Assembly (NCBI GenBank): GCA_018806915.1
Contig: JAGKQI010000045.1
Location: 434,001 to 498,000, forward strand
Length of the DNA: 64,000 nucleotides
Origin: Phytophthora colocasiae
Lineage: Eukaryota > Oomycota > Peronosporomycetes > Peronosporales > Peronosporaceae
Direction: 5' to 3'
The stretch's first letter is position 1, and every line of letters begins with the position of its first letter. Positions 18,946 through 29,499 of the stretch are shown here, piece by piece. The position numbers and the translations under genes are program-made. Below the pieces are notes generated by a model that ran no database searches, was not told the DNA's origin, and saw only the letters and a list, made by a program, of their open reading frames with translations.

Positions 18946-19360
18946 AATTGAGAGTATAGCGAACGAGGCTTGATAGTGAAGTGAGTAGGAGGAAGTAAAT
19001 CCAAAAGTGAGTTTATTGAGTTAGCCCGCATTCACTAATCTACCCTTGCTCTCCTTGAGCTCCCCTTGTAGACCTTTGTGAAACGGGAACGCTTGATGTA
19101 ACGGGAACGCCTTGTGAAACGGGAACGCTTGATGTAACGGGAACGATTGATGTAACGGGAACGATTTGTGCACATCTTGAGATCAGCAAATTGAAGTTCT
19201 CGTCCAATCAGAATAGTGTATCCAAGGTAGACCGCCAATCGTATTGCAGCATCCACGCGTCTTCCACTGTTGTCCTCACTTGGCACGCGTTGTGCGCGTG
19301 AAAGCTGCGTGCTTCGAGGTAGGGACCCAGTATAGGAGACGGCGAAGTGCAATCTCAACA
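18946..19360 (-). repeat. Copia-1 5' LTR
   Basis: 415 bases, matching the 3' LTR at 15161-15575 base for base by eye, including the five 18-base repeats. It abuts the CTTAT target duplication at 19361. Confidence 0.92.
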
Positions 19361-20547
19361 CTTATATGATATCAATTGAGCCGATGCTTTTCACGTTTAA
19401 GATCGAATGTTACGCAGATAACCTCATTTTACTTGGATATTTTACCAGTATCACTCGATGTGTCAAACAGATTTTCTACAAAGAAACGTATGAAGGACGT
19501 GATCGACATTTGAAACAGCAAAAATCAAGAAGTTCCGAGATATTCCCGATTGAAGTTAAATCGACGACAAAACCCCTCCATCAACCGCCATTTTGGAAAG
19601 CTTACGTGAGAAAAATGAGAAACCTTCCTACAACATCCGCCTCGTTTCTCGCAGGTTTATTTGTCCACATTTTGAGCCAGCAACGGATCGTTGATGGCGG
19701 AAGTGCTGTCCTTACTAGCTTGTGGTATTGGGATTTTATTCAAACTTGCTATCCAAGAAATCGCGAAACATTATGTTTTCAGGAAACGAGTACGCAGTGC
19801 ACGTGTCATGTGCGCCCTGGTGGGGATCCCGACTGTTCTCGTCGATACACAGACGAGAATCATTCTCTTAGGGAGCAATAACACAACAGCGGTACTGGGT
19901 ACCATTGGGATGGCTTTGGTTGAGGTTTCGTTACGGGCAGGCAAGGCCATTCTTGTCATGTTGGAAATTCGACATCGTAAATCTTCGCGAGAGCGAACGA
20001 CAGCTTTAACTAAACAGAGGCAGACTTTATTGCGAATGTTCGTTCGCTCCCCTCCAAATATTGTTCCTGAAGCTTCAAAACCTCGACGTAGAGCCACAAC
20101 GACAGGTTTAACTGAGCAGGAAGTATGGCGTCGTCAAGTTCACGCTTTCCATACCGCTGAGATCAATGCTGACATGTATGCGGAGTATATTTCCATCGGA
20201 TGTTCGGCTTCAATTCTCTTTTTTTACGGGAACCACCCGCACTATTGGTTATTGAGGCAATCTTCGGCAGCAGAAATGGACGTCATGGCTTGGCGTGTGG
20301 GGCAGTTAAAACTGCTGGGACTACAGATCGGAATAGAGATGATTGTGGACTATGTATCCATTGTACTGGAGATGGTGATCGGTATCGAGTTCGATCACAT
20401 AAAGAATCTCGGATCATTTCTTGGCGCATTGTTCATGATAACTGCGGTGATGAACATTACCATCTCGAAGTGGAAACGATCTTGTGTAATCTTGTGGTAC
20501 TTTTTGAGCTAAAACCTTTTTCAGTGCCGCATGATTGATTCCATGAT

Positions 20548-20840
20548 TGTAGTACGTCCACGAGACGAAGACGGTAAACACACAGTTGGGGAAGCTGGCA
20601 CTTCCGGTAACAAGTTCTTGCCGATTGTATTGCTTGCTTGGAAGCAAAAAGGAAAGTGTCTAAAGTCCTGTTCTGCTAAACTACTCGCTACTGCGAGCTA
20701 AACGGACGTCCTTATTAAGTCAGTCCTTGTTGCTGCAGTTGCAACTGCAACTGCAACCTGTACCAGCCGATCGTACTGCAACCGCATACACCGATCGATG
20801 TGCGAGAGGGTAAGGCTTTCAACCTGAGCCCCACGCTACA
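20548..20840 (-). repeat. Gypsy-1 3' LTR
   Basis: 293 bases with inverted termini TGTAG...CTACA. It contains a run of TGCAAC/GTTGCA hexamers around 20735-20760. It differs from the 5' LTR by a few substitutions and a short indel near 20660. Confidence 0.92.
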
Positions 20841-21261
20841 ATTCCCCCCAAGACTTGCACACACTCGCACAGCGAACGCAGCACTTGGAAATGTTCAAGA
20901 GCCTTGACAATCAGTATGGTACACGGTACCAATTTAAAATGTACTGAACTTCAGTCATAATAATGTCAGTGACACCATCTGACTCAACAATTACGTCACA
21001 ATTGTGTCATCACTTTTTCACCATACAGTGTATCCATGGCTACTGCCATAGTTGTACACAGGGAGTGATACTACCACAACCCAACGTTACCAAATAGCAT
21101 TCGCTACATTAGCACCGAATCACACTGTGATTGTTGTCGCAACAGCACTGCTGTCGCAAACGGACGTGTATCCACTGGATACGTTGCCGGTAGGGCAGAA
21201 ATGCTGCAACAGCAACGCTTCCACCACACCTGCACCCACACATTGTGCACTAGACCAATAG

Positions 21262-22833
21262 TTAAAAAGCAGCGGCCAACTTGTCATCCTTGACTGCAAC
21301 AACGTAGTCACGGACCAGAGCAGGGACGTCCTTAGTCATCGCCTGAAGTGGTTCCCAAGAGTCCTCAATCTCTTCCAACCCACACCAGCTCACTAGCAAC
21401 TCGAAGCTCCGGGTATCCTCATTCCATCGGTGCTTGATAAGCTGCTGGACCTTAAGCACGATGCCTTGGGCAGCAACATGCTCTAAAAGCTCTTCAGTCA
21501 CTTCCAAGTCACTGTCTGCATAGAACTTTAGGCGTGAGGCGTGCACATCTTGTTCGGCGCCCGTAATGAGGTGGCGGACTCGAAATGAGTGAGAGTCTGC
21601 ACGCGTGATAACGTACGGGCCAACCCATGTCACGAGCAACTTACTGTGTCGTCGCTCATCGACACGTGATCTTAGGACGTAATCACCGACAGAAAAGTTG
21701 ACGACTTGTGCCCCTCTGGACTTTCTCTTGTTCAGAAGTGTTATCTTCTCACGCTTGTCGGTAACCTCACGGTGGATGTGCTCGATACTAGAGCGCAGTT
21801 TCTCGAGAGACTTCTCGATAGCATCACTAGAAACCGAGACTTCCTTAAGTTGCTGGTCGGGCAGGTACAACACGTACGCAGGAGCCGGACATGGCAAACC
21901 AGTGAACACTTCAACTGGAGCTCTGTTAGCAAGAGAAACCACGGGAGAATGGTTCATGTTGGCTTGGACCAGTGGGATTAAGTAGATCCAGTCGTTGTGC
22001 GAAATCTTGTACTCCATAATCATAGCACGTAAAACTTGCAAAATATCCCTGTTGGCGCGCTCCACTGAGCCATTGATCCAGGGACTGTATGCAACCACAA
22101 AATTCTGGTCACACTTCAACCGTCTGCATAATTCGGCCACTACCTGGTTCTTGAAATGTGATCCGTTATCACTGACCCATACAGGAGCAATGCCAAAGCG
22201 GCTATGCCAGTCTAGCAAGGCTTCAACTGTCACCTCACTAGTAGGCGTGTCACAAGGCACCAACTCACAAAAATGGCTGAAGTTGTCTTTCAGCACAAGT
22301 AGATACTGCGAACTTCCAAATCCCTCACCGAGGTAGAGAAAATCAAAATGGATGGCTCCATTGCGAATGTCAGCACGGTACAGCTCACCCCAAGGTCGCG
22401 GGACCACCCTACCTCCTTTTACATGCTGACACAGCAAACAGGAGCGGAGAAAACGCCTCACAAGTTGTGTGAGCTGACCAACCGAGAACAGTCGCTGTAT
22501 GTGGTTCAAAACCACAGCCTCACCACGATGTCCTTGTGCACCACAGTGTGCAATGATTAAGAGACGCTGAATGAGATTCGAAGCTGCGGAGGGAATCCAG
22601 ATTTTGTTGCCGACACAGCGCACACCACGTTGGTCAATTGCAGATGCTCGAGGAGCTGACCCTTTATGAGCCTTCTGGATCGTTGCAATTTCTGCCAAAG
22701 ATGGCCAGATGAAGCCTTCTTGGTCAAGTGGACGCAAGACGGGTTGCTGTGCTCCACGTGTCTGCGAGCGTGTCACTCGTTTGAAATGGATTGTAGATGT
22801 ACCTGATCCCGCACCACCCCAACGGCTCACCAT
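21262..22833 (-). CDS. Gypsy-1 integrase with C-terminal chromodomain-like segment
   Basis: 523 codons continuing the pol frame after a TAG. The zinc-binding HHCC motif is seen in HCGAQGHRGEAVV...CLLCQH. The catalytic triad lies in the IHFDFLYLG, VSDNGSHF and NGSVERANRD blocks. The C-terminal 60 residues include LLVSWCGLEEIEDSWEPL, which fits a chromodomain; in chromoviruses this directs integration toward certain chromatin. The first Met (22833) is probably not a true start, because the frame upstream of the TAG is continuous with this one. Confidence 0.87.
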   Translation of the reverse strand: MVSRWGGAGSGTSTIHFKRVTRSQTRGAQQPVLRPLDQEGFIWPSLAEIATIQKAHKGSAPRASAIDQRGVRCVGNKIWIPSAASNLIQRLLIIAHCGAQGHRGEAVVLNHIQRLFSVGQLTQLVRRFLRSCLLCQHVKGGRVVPRPWGELYRADIRNGAIHFDFLYLGEGFGSSQYLLVLKDNFSHFCELVPCDTPTSEVTVEALLDWHSRFGIAPVWVSDNGSHFKNQVVAELCRRLKCDQNFVVAYSPWINGSVERANRDILQVLRAMIMEYKISHNDWIYLIPLVQANMNHSPVVSLANRAPVEVFTGLPCPAPAYVLYLPDQQLKEVSVSSDAIEKSLEKLRSSIEHIHREVTDKREKITLLNKRKSRGAQVVNFSVGDYVLRSRVDERRHSKLLVTWVGPYVITRADSHSFRVRHLITGAEQDVHASRLKFYADSDLEVTEELLEHVAAQGIVLKVQQLIKHRWNEDTRSFELLVSWCGLEEIEDSWEPLQAMTKDVPALVRDYVVAVKDDKLAAAF

Positions 22834-22839
22834 ATCAGC

Positions 22840-25791
22840 CTACAGGTTGCTTGCACCCTCAATATGCACGATAGTATAGCGGTATTCCATGAGCTTGACT
22901 GCCCAACGGAGCAGTTTACCTCGGATGTGCTTTTTGAGTTCATGTCCAGGCGCGAAAACGTGCACGAGATTGCGGTGATCACAGAATATTTTGAAACCAC
23001 ACGGTCGAAGAAGCAAGTAGTCCAAGTCATCACACGAAAAAATGATCGGGTACGCCTCCTTTTCAATAACGCTCCAATTCAACTGGGCACCACTGAAAGT
23101 ACCTCCTTTGCATACCAGTAGTTCATGTGCTTGCTGAGTAATTGGCTTGTTTGCTTGCCAGGCCACCTGAGTTACGATCGAGGCCCACCCGTAGTCGCTT
23201 GCATCAGTGAACAAGCAGAACGTCGTGTCATTGTTGGGGTGCACCATGGTTGCGGAGCGTTGAAGTAGCTCTTTGACTTGTTCAAAGCACGACAGCTCGT
23301 CATTCGCCATCGAAATTGAGATACCCGACGCTACTCGCTTAGTCTTCCGCTTCCCAGTCAACACTTTGTCTAGTAGGGCTTGAAGCGGCCGGATCGTACG
23401 TGCGTAGTCAACGAGACTATCACGCATCCAATTTGTTGCGCAGATAAATTGCTGTAGCTGCCCCGCAGTAGTAGGCGGCGGCATTGTATAAAGACTCTCA
23501 ATACGCTTGGGGTCATGGCGGACGCCGGCAGCGTCAATCACTTTTCCACACCACGTCACTGACGTTTGGTAAAGGACCGATTTCTTCAGACTCAGTTTCA
23601 ACTGAAATTCATGAACGAGATCAAATAGCCGTTCTAGAGCAATCAAGTAGTAGTGGATCGTGTCAGAGTAGAACAGCAAGTCATCTATCCATATGAGCAA
23701 GTGCTCGTTCAATAGCTCAGCGAAGCAATCTTCCATCGAAACCTGGAAATGGAGCGCTGAATCACAACTGCCTTGCATGACTCGAGTTGGTGTGAACACA
23801 CCTTCGTCGGTCATGTACGATAGCATCTCTCTGCTGTCGGGATGCACGCCAAGTTGCCAGAAACTGCGAATGAAATCAAAGAGACCATAGTGTTTCTTGC
23901 CTCTGAGCTGTTCCAACTTTGTCTTCAAGTTTGGCATCACACCAGCAATGGGCTCAGTCATCGAGTTAAGTGGCTTGTAGTCGACAGCTTGTCGAAATTC
24001 ATCAGACTTCGGTTTGCGTACGGGCAAAGCAGCGCATGCCCAGCGGCTGCTTGGGTTCTTGTACACCCACCCAAGATCGACCAGCGTCTGGTTAAACTCG
24101 TGAAGGAATTTCGTTTGCAGTGGTGCGTACTGCCGAGCTCGGCATCTGTACGGCTGGGCGTCTGGCTTCAGGCGGAGTTTGTACGGTGGGACCTTCGCAG
24201 GGGGATCATCACATAGCACTACGCGCCAGATATCGTGTTTAGTAGTGATACGACTGAGTTCATCAAGTAATTCCTTCGGAAATCCATTTTCGAGAGCATT
24301 TGTTAGCAAGTTGTCGATGCCTTCCCGAATGGCTTCATCATTCAGGTGTCCAGGACGAAAATCGTCATCGCTCTTAAAGGGATCATCTTCTGAGTCGCGA
24401 TTTTTACCCGCAAGTTGCTCAAGTTGGCGGTCTACATCGATACCCAGGGACACCAACACGTCGTTGCCAACAATGAATTCATCATCATCTTGGTCGATGA
24501 TCAAGCAGGTCACAGGTTTAGCCGGTTCCACTGGACCGGCAGCGGTATGAAGTCGAAGTCGAACGTCAACTGACGCATAAGCCTGGACTTCGTGACCTCC
24601 AACAGTTTTTCCGATCACAGGCACATCCAACTGAACGCAAGTCACACTGGTATCCCGTTGCGTGAGCTCGTTGTAGTTGGTTCGACTGATTAGACATCGA
24701 TCTGAACCCGTGTCGGCACAGTACTGAAGCTCCAGTACATCGTTCAGCATCACGCTGTTGATTCCACCCAAGCGCTCTTTGATTCGCTTCATACGGCTCT
24801 TCTCAGGCCGAGGCCGGTGGAATTTCTTTGGTAGCTCCTTTTTCTCTTCGTCTGTAGCGGCAGAACATGAAGAGATGTAGTGCGGTCCACCGCACTTCAA
24901 GCAGCCATCACGCGGCGCGGCAGATTTCTTTTTATCTGCAGCAGGTTTTGCCACCACACGATCAGCAGCACTGCTGCGTGAATCGTGTTCACCTTTCGCT
25001 CCACGTTGAGAACGGCCACGTTGGTCTTTTGCGCGAGGTTTACCTTGCACCCGTTGAGCTTTATCAGGCTTGGTAAATTGCTCGTCGTAGCGAGAGCGTT
25101 TGCGACGACGAAAGTCGCGGTCTTGCTCAAGCGCTTTTTCCAGTATCAAGTCGTGGAGTTTTTTCTCGTCGCTACGAGCGACGGGGATCTGAAACCGTAT
25201 CGCGTTTTTCACCTCCGTTTTTAGCTCATTGGGAGCCAAAGATTCGAGTAGGAGCTTACATTTCTCCTTGGGACCATTGTCACCTTCAAAGCAGGTCTTC
25301 AAACCATGATCATCGATAATCTGGTTGCAGCTCATGAAGTACTTTAGCACTCTCTCATGAACATCAGTTTCCTTCATGTCAAACTGGAGTTCCTTCGCGA
25401 AAAGCTGGTCGATGTCGGGAAGAGTTTGATTCTTGACGCTCTTGATGATAGCATCAATCTCGGACATGATGTGAGCATCAGTCACGTCTTCCTTCGTTAC
25501 GTTCCATCGATACGTGCAAAGTGCGTCCAGGAGCTTGTCGTCAAAAGTGCTCTTAACGCTCTCGAGCAGCCTGTCGTAGAGCGCTTGATCACCTTTACTA
25601 CGAGCCTTCACACTCTCTTCATACTCAGCACGAGCCTTCTTCCACTTGATCAGCGCAGAGTGAGCGGTAGACGAAATTCGAGGCGCGACCACCGGAGAAA
25701 ACAGAGGCACACTCATAGTCTTAATTTCTTTAGCGCTGACGTCGCTCGAAGTGGAGCCATCGCTCCGACTGGGGTTGTTTCGAGTGTTCAT
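22840..25791 (-). CDS. Gypsy-1 gag-protease-reverse transcriptase-RNase H polyprotein
   Basis: 983 codons from the ATG near 25791 (MNTRNNPSRSD). Gag occupies about 1-300, ending with a one-residue-short zinc knuckle CLKCGGPHYISSC (CX2CX3HX4C). The aspartic protease has YCADTGSDRCLIS. The reverse transcriptase shows SRWACAALPVRKP, QAVDYKPLN and the catalytic LLIWIDDLLFYSD. RNase H has CLFTDASDYGWASI and FCDHRNLVHVF. Gag and pol are in one frame here, unlike in Gypsy-3. The frame ends at a TAG where the related element encodes Trp (NVWVDMVS at the right edge of the window). Confidence 0.9.
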   Translation of the reverse strand: MNTRNNPSRSDGSTSSDVSAKEIKTMSVPLFSPVVAPRISSTAHSALIKWKKARAEYEESVKARSKGDQALYDRLLESVKSTFDDKLLDALCTYRWNVTKEDVTDAHIMSEIDAIIKSVKNQTLPDIDQLFAKELQFDMKETDVHERVLKYFMSCNQIIDDHGLKTCFEGDNGPKEKCKLLLESLAPNELKTEVKNAIRFQIPVARSDEKKLHDLILEKALEQDRDFRRRKRSRYDEQFTKPDKAQRVQGKPRAKDQRGRSQRGAKGEHDSRSSAADRVVAKPAADKKKSAAPRDGCLKCGGPHYISSCSAATDEEKKELPKKFHRPRPEKSRMKRIKERLGGINSVMLNDVLELQYCADTGSDRCLISRTNYNELTQRDTSVTCVQLDVPVIGKTVGGHEVQAYASVDVRLRLHTAAGPVEPAKPVTCLIIDQDDDEFIVGNDVLVSLGIDVDRQLEQLAGKNRDSEDDPFKSDDDFRPGHLNDEAIREGIDNLLTNALENGFPKELLDELSRITTKHDIWRVVLCDDPPAKVPPYKLRLKPDAQPYRCRARQYAPLQTKFLHEFNQTLVDLGWVYKNPSSRWACAALPVRKPKSDEFRQAVDYKPLNSMTEPIAGVMPNLKTKLEQLRGKKHYGLFDFIRSFWQLGVHPDSREMLSYMTDEGVFTPTRVMQGSCDSALHFQVSMEDCFAELLNEHLLIWIDDLLFYSDTIHYYLIALERLFDLVHEFQLKLSLKKSVLYQTSVTWCGKVIDAAGVRHDPKRIESLYTMPPPTTAGQLQQFICATNWMRDSLVDYARTIRPLQALLDKVLTGKRKTKRVASGISISMANDELSCFEQVKELLQRSATMVHPNNDTTFCLFTDASDYGWASIVTQVAWQANKPITQQAHELLVCKGGTFSGAQLNWSVIEKEAYPIIFSCDDLDYLLLRPCGFKIFCDHRNLVHVFAPGHELKKHIRGKLLRWAVKLMEYRYTIVHIEGASNL

Positions 25792-25822
25792 CGTGTGAAC
25801 GTTGGTTCACTAAAGTCGACTT

Positions 25823-26105
25823 TGTAGTACGTCCACGAGACGAAGACGGTAAACACACAGTTGGGGAAACTGGCACTTCCGGTAACAAGTTCTTGCCGAT
25901 TGTATTGCTTGCTTGGAAGCAAAAAGGAAAGTGTGTTCTGCTAAACTACTCGCTACTGCGAGCTAAACGGACGTCCTTATGAAGTCAGTCCTTGTTGCTG
26001 CAGTTGCAACTGCAACTGCAACCTGTACCAGCCGATCGTACTGCAACCGCATACACCGATCGATGTGCGAGAGGGTAAGGCTTTCAACCTGAGCCCCACG
26101 CTACA
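25823..26105 (-). repeat. Gypsy-1 5' LTR
   Basis: 283 bases, near-identical to 20548-20840, flanked outside by ATGAT. On the inner side the minus strand continues AAGTCGACTTTAGTG, in the position where a primer-binding site is expected. This does not begin with the usual TGG. Confidence 0.92.
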
Positions 26106-27449
26106 ATGATCCAGGTTGATGGTCATCTGCAAATCAAAACACTCGTTCCCGACCACGATGAATGCATCCACAGCACCCAAGGTTTTTGGCGTCTTACGAT
26201 AGTAGGTATTCTGTTGGAGCTTCGCGATATTTTTCACAGCGGAAAACCGTTCTGTCTTTACCTTCTTGATAGTTGATGGCGCTGAAGACAGCGGACGCAG
26301 GTTTAGCACGATCGGCTCGGAACGCACGGACAGTTTGATAGAGAACCATCTGTGGCACAGCATCTCGTATACTTTGCCCCGTAGCACACTTGTACATCCC
26401 GAGTCGTCAGCTGCTTGTTCGCTTGAACACTATCGTCAGACATCTTGAAAATGACTTTCTCAGCAATGTGTTCGGACAAAAAATCAAGATAGTACTTGTC
26501 AACGTAGTCGTCTGTGCTCGGCATCATCGCGATAACACGGTGGCTGTACATACCGTCTCTCACAGCCTGATCAAGTTTGACATACGACAAGATCTCCGAC
26601 GCATCAAACGACCTAATTGCTGTTGTCAGTTGTACGTCCTCACTGCTTACCGAAAGCGCGAAGACGGATCCGGCAATACCACTAAATTTATCTAGAGATC
26701 AAAGCATTATCTGCGAGTTTAAGCTTCTCATCAAGGAGGGAGTTGTAGTCTTGCAGCACTTTCAAAGTCCACACTGGCATAATATACCCGCGAGAGTCAA
26801 CTTTTAAGTAGTCGTTCATTCCATCCACACACGGGGGAAGCGAATAGGATGGAGACTCCTTTCCAACCAACAAGGTGCGTCGATTTCCCCTCGACGAGCC
26901 GAAGCACACGGTGTTGGCGACGCAGCACACGAACTTCACTTGCATTCAATTCAATGAACTTTTCATTTTTGAAATCGTACAACTAGTAATCATCGTCAAA
27001 ATTCAGCACCAAATCAAAAGCAGGGAGCTCCTCCATTTCCTCTTGGTTCTCCAATTCTGGTCGAAAGATGCAGTAGAACTCTTCCCGTGCCGGAATTTCC
27101 CGTCACAACCAAATTGGCCGCGGATCGGGTTTCAAAAGACTCCTTCACCCTGCCTATTAATTGTTCATACATCACTCGCTACACGTCCCTCTCCATAATT
27201 TTGTTGTACCTCTCCACCGGATCATCCGGTCCGGATGTGCTATGAGCGGGAACTTGTCCATAGTAAATGGGGATTTTCACTGTGGAATGTGAAAATAGCT
27301 TTTGAGTCAAGGAGCGGAGATGAAACCAACGCTGGAGCCTTCACGAGAGGTCTCCCGAGTCTGTAGAAGCTGCTGTAGCGTTAGTTTCAGATTTTCTCAC
27401 TCGTGTTTAAGTCTTTTCTTCCTATCGCATTGCTTCTAAGCATTCCAGA

Positions 27450-27914
27450 ATGGTTCGCCTCACATCGCGCTCGTATTTGCATCTACTCCCTGAAGAAGCC
27501 GGAGCGCAGTTTGAGCATCCGTTTTACGCTCGGGTCACTCAGGTTGCACAAAACGAAGTGACATTTGCGAGTCTAGAAGGAGGTGAGGGAGCTATCTCGC
27601 GGGACATTGCACTGGCAAGCGTGGTGACGGCTAGAGAAGTAAACACTGCAGAACAATTATCGTACCTGCGTCGGCCAGTTTCCATCGAGGTGGGCCGACA
27701 GGTTCACTATGGACAAGTCATCGCGGTGGAAGACGAGCTTGCTACAGTCAGCTCGGCGGGTGACCGTTCAACTACTACATTGGACTGTCTATCACTTGTA
27801 CCACCTGTGGTGGCCTTACTTTTGGAACGCGTTAAATTCAGTCGCGACGAATGGAGCTGGTCTGACATCGAACATGTACAGAATACACTCTTAGACCGTG
27901 TACTCCGGACGTAA
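27450..27914 (+). CDS. DIRS element, first small ORF
   Basis: 154 codons from ATG 27450, preceded by an initiator-like GCATTCCAGAATGG at 27439-27452. It is a mixed alpha/beta-looking acidic protein with no domain I recognise. It overlaps the following gag-like frame in another register near 27900-27914, so the two may originally have been one gag frame broken by an indel, or may be linked by frameshifting. Confidence 0.5.
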   Translation: MVRLTSRSYLHLLPEEAGAQFEHPFYARVTQVAQNEVTFASLEGGEGAISRDIALASVVTAREVNTAEQLSYLRRPVSIEVGRQVHYGQVIAVEDELATVSSAGDRSTTTLDCLSLVPPVVALLLERVKFSRDEWSWSDIEHVQNTLLDRVLRT

Positions 27915-27945
27915 CAACGGGGTCGCAACGAACGATGTTGCAGAG

Positions 27946-29499
27946 ATGTTCGAAGGATTAATTACCGAGGACAGCTTCCCTGCGCCCGATCAACCGTGTG
28001 AATGGGTTGAACCTAGTACCGGTAAGACGGTACAATTCCCACTTCAACATGCAGTCGATTTCACGTATTTCGTAGATGGTGGCCGCCGACCAGTGCCAGA
28101 CCATGTAGGTCCGTCGTTCTGCATTGTGCCCATTGGCCATTCGAACCAAGATATTACGGCTGACATCCCAGGACCAGAGGAGGGTTTGGAACTATTTGAT
28201 CCGTTTCTCGACGATGATTCGCGCCCTCAAGACGTAGAAGACACTGTAGCACCATTATCGGATCCTCGACCAGGTTCCAAGCGCCAAAGAGATGCTAGTT
28301 ATCTCGGTACAGAAAGATATGTTGGAGTACAAGTGGAACAACAGCAACGTCGTCGCGTTCCTCCTCGATCTGCCCTCGATACAGACGCATTGATAGTTGA
28401 AAAGTTCGGAGATGATCCGGATCTGCTGGAAAGATTCTTAGATATTCGGAGAAACAATACCCAAACGGGGGTCACGGCAAGCAGAACTTCGGAACAAGCC
28501 ATAGCAGTAGCGAGAAACCCACCTTCAGGCTGCAGAAAGCCCGAACACGCGTCGAAATACTCATTCACACCGCAACCAGATCAACAGTATGTCCATGAGC
28601 AGGTTACGTCGGAGAAGCATAGAGGTAAGACCCCGCATGTATTTATTTCTGGTTTGGTCCGGTCCGATGCTGTGAAGTTCAAAGCACTGCCAGGAATCTG
28701 CACTAGAGCTTTCGATATTCGCTTCGGGTCTAAAGGTCTCTCAATTCGGCATTTCGCGAAACTCTCGTCGGAGGAACGGGTGGCATGGCTACAGGGCGGA
28801 GGCTCCAACTTTGATAACTTATCCGCTACAGCGGAATTTGCTAAAGCTACCCCAGCTACGAGCATCGAAGACGTTGTAGACTCAATCAGAATTTTCCTGG
28901 TGTATGCCCGAGAATACTGCTGCAGTGAACTGATAGGTCTTACAGAGGCTATTCTACGATTCACGGAGGAAACACTTATGCGAGTGTCTTGGGACGAGAC
29001 TGAGCTTCCTTCGGTTGTCTACTGGATAAATGATGTACTGGAAGATTTTCGAGAAGCTGTATTATCTGACAGCGACGTTACCCAAGTACAGCTTCGGTGC
29101 TCATCAGAAGATCGGTTGCTGCGAGATCTCATGTTCGTCAAACTTCACCGCCAGGTGGATGCACTGAAACAAAGCAGACCGATAGCTGCATCCTACCGGA
29201 CAGAAGGCAAGCGCTCTACTACGAGGCAACCAGCACAGCCAATCCGTGACAATAGCAACCGACATGGGAGAATGCCAAAGAATGTGCTCAAGCGCCTCCC
29301 AGTCTACATTGACCCAGCCACTAACGAATCTCGGACATTGTGCATGAGGTTCCTTTCGAAAGCTGGATGTCAGGAGGACGAAGACGGTTGCTGTCCCAGC
29401 GATCGTGGTCATTTTGTCCCGAAATCGTTACCCGAGGTCGTCAAAGCAGAGATTAGGAAGCGTTTTGGAGGGCTGAAATCCGAGCTCAACCAATTATGA
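27946..29499 (+). CDS. DIRS element, gag-like protein
   Basis: About 517 codons from the first Met in frame (MFEGLITEDS). The middle resembles the structural proteins of DIRS elements (TPHVFISGL, ICTRAFDIRFGSKGLS), and near the C-terminus a Cys/His cluster (LCMRFLSKAGCQEDEDGCC...DRGH) may be a zinc finger binding the element RNA. The frame is also open upstream to about 27898 without an ATG. Assignment as Gag is by position and Cys/His content. Confidence 0.6.
   Translation: MFEGLITEDSFPAPDQPCEWVEPSTGKTVQFPLQHAVDFTYFVDGGRRPVPDHVGPSFCIVPIGHSNQDITADIPGPEEGLELFDPFLDDDSRPQDVEDTVAPLSDPRPGSKRQRDASYLGTERYVGVQVEQQQRRRVPPRSALDTDALIVEKFGDDPDLLERFLDIRRNNTQTGVTASRTSEQAIAVARNPPSGCRKPEHASKYSFTPQPDQQYVHEQVTSEKHRGKTPHVFISGLVRSDAVKFKALPGICTRAFDIRFGSKGLSIRHFAKLSSEERVAWLQGGGSNFDNLSATAEFAKATPATSIEDVVDSIRIFLVYAREYCCSELIGLTEAILRFTEETLMRVSWDETELPSVVYWINDVLEDFREAVLSDSDVTQVQLRCSSEDRLLRDLMFVKLHRQVDALKQSRPIAASYRTEGKRSTTRQPAQPIRDNSNRHGRMPKNVLKRLPVYIDPATNESRTLCMRFLSKAGCQEDEDGCCPSDRGHFVPKSLPEVVKAEIRKRFGGLKSELNQL

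Larger units (their letters stand above)
15161..19360 (-). mobile_element. Copia-1: Ty1/copia LTR retrotransposon, RNase H-deleted
   Basis: A 4.2 kb element on the minus strand with two 415-base LTRs that I find identical by eye, flanked by CTTAT duplications (15156-15160 and 19361-19365). Domain order on the minus strand is gag, protease, integrase, reverse transcriptase, the Ty1/copia order. Gag and protease are frameshifted, and the RNase H domain is gone (see the reverse transcriptase entry). Identical LTRs mean a very recent insertion, so the copy was probably mobilised with proteins supplied by other elements. Confidence 0.92.
14918..20467 (+). pseudogene. MTP6, main part, split by Copia-1
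   Basis: Resumes exactly where the inverted 5' part stops: FSGKNSTDQSRNELL at 14918, through FGFSSFIAY at 15160. It is then interrupted by Copia-1 (15161-19360) and continues at 19361 with MISIEPMLFTFK through PTVLVDTQTR, AEYISIGCSASILFFYG, NHPHYWLLR and the last membrane segment to about 20467, where it changes into CRN pseudogene sequence before the stop. There is also a one-base frame change near 19725. It is almost identical to MTP10 (51577-58215), which lacks the Copia-1 insertion and shows the empty site. Non-functional. Confidence 0.8.
20548..26105 (-). mobile_element. Gypsy-1: Ty3/gypsy element with chromodomain-like integrase end
   Basis: A 5.6 kb element on the minus strand with LTRs at 20548-20840 and 25823-26105 and an ATGAT target-site duplication. 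Gag, protease, reverse transcriptase and RNase H form one long frame (22840-25791), followed by integrase (21262-22833); the two are separated only by one in-frame TAG. The polypurine tract TGGGGGGAAT (minus strand) is at 20841-20850. The stretch 20851-21261 between integrase and the 3' LTR shows no coding sequence. Confidence 0.93.
20468..27285 (-). pseudogene. CRN (Crinkler) pseudogene, C-terminal region, split by Gypsy-1
   Basis: Minus-strand CRN sequence from TMDKFPLIAHP near 27265 down to 26106, then, after the Gypsy-1 insertion, from 20547 to about 20468. It corresponds to the middle and C-terminal part of the intact CRN at 49182, for example GMNDYLKVDSRGYIMPVW, VYEMLCHRWF and ALDAF/GAVDAF with NLDH at the junction. 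The P-loop area is disrupted, and frame changes occur near 26300, 26600, 26690, 26950 and 27230. ATGAT at 20543-20547 and at 26106-26110 is the target duplication of the insertion. The left end abuts MTP6 and the right end abuts the DIRS-type element. Non-functional. Confidence 0.8.
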
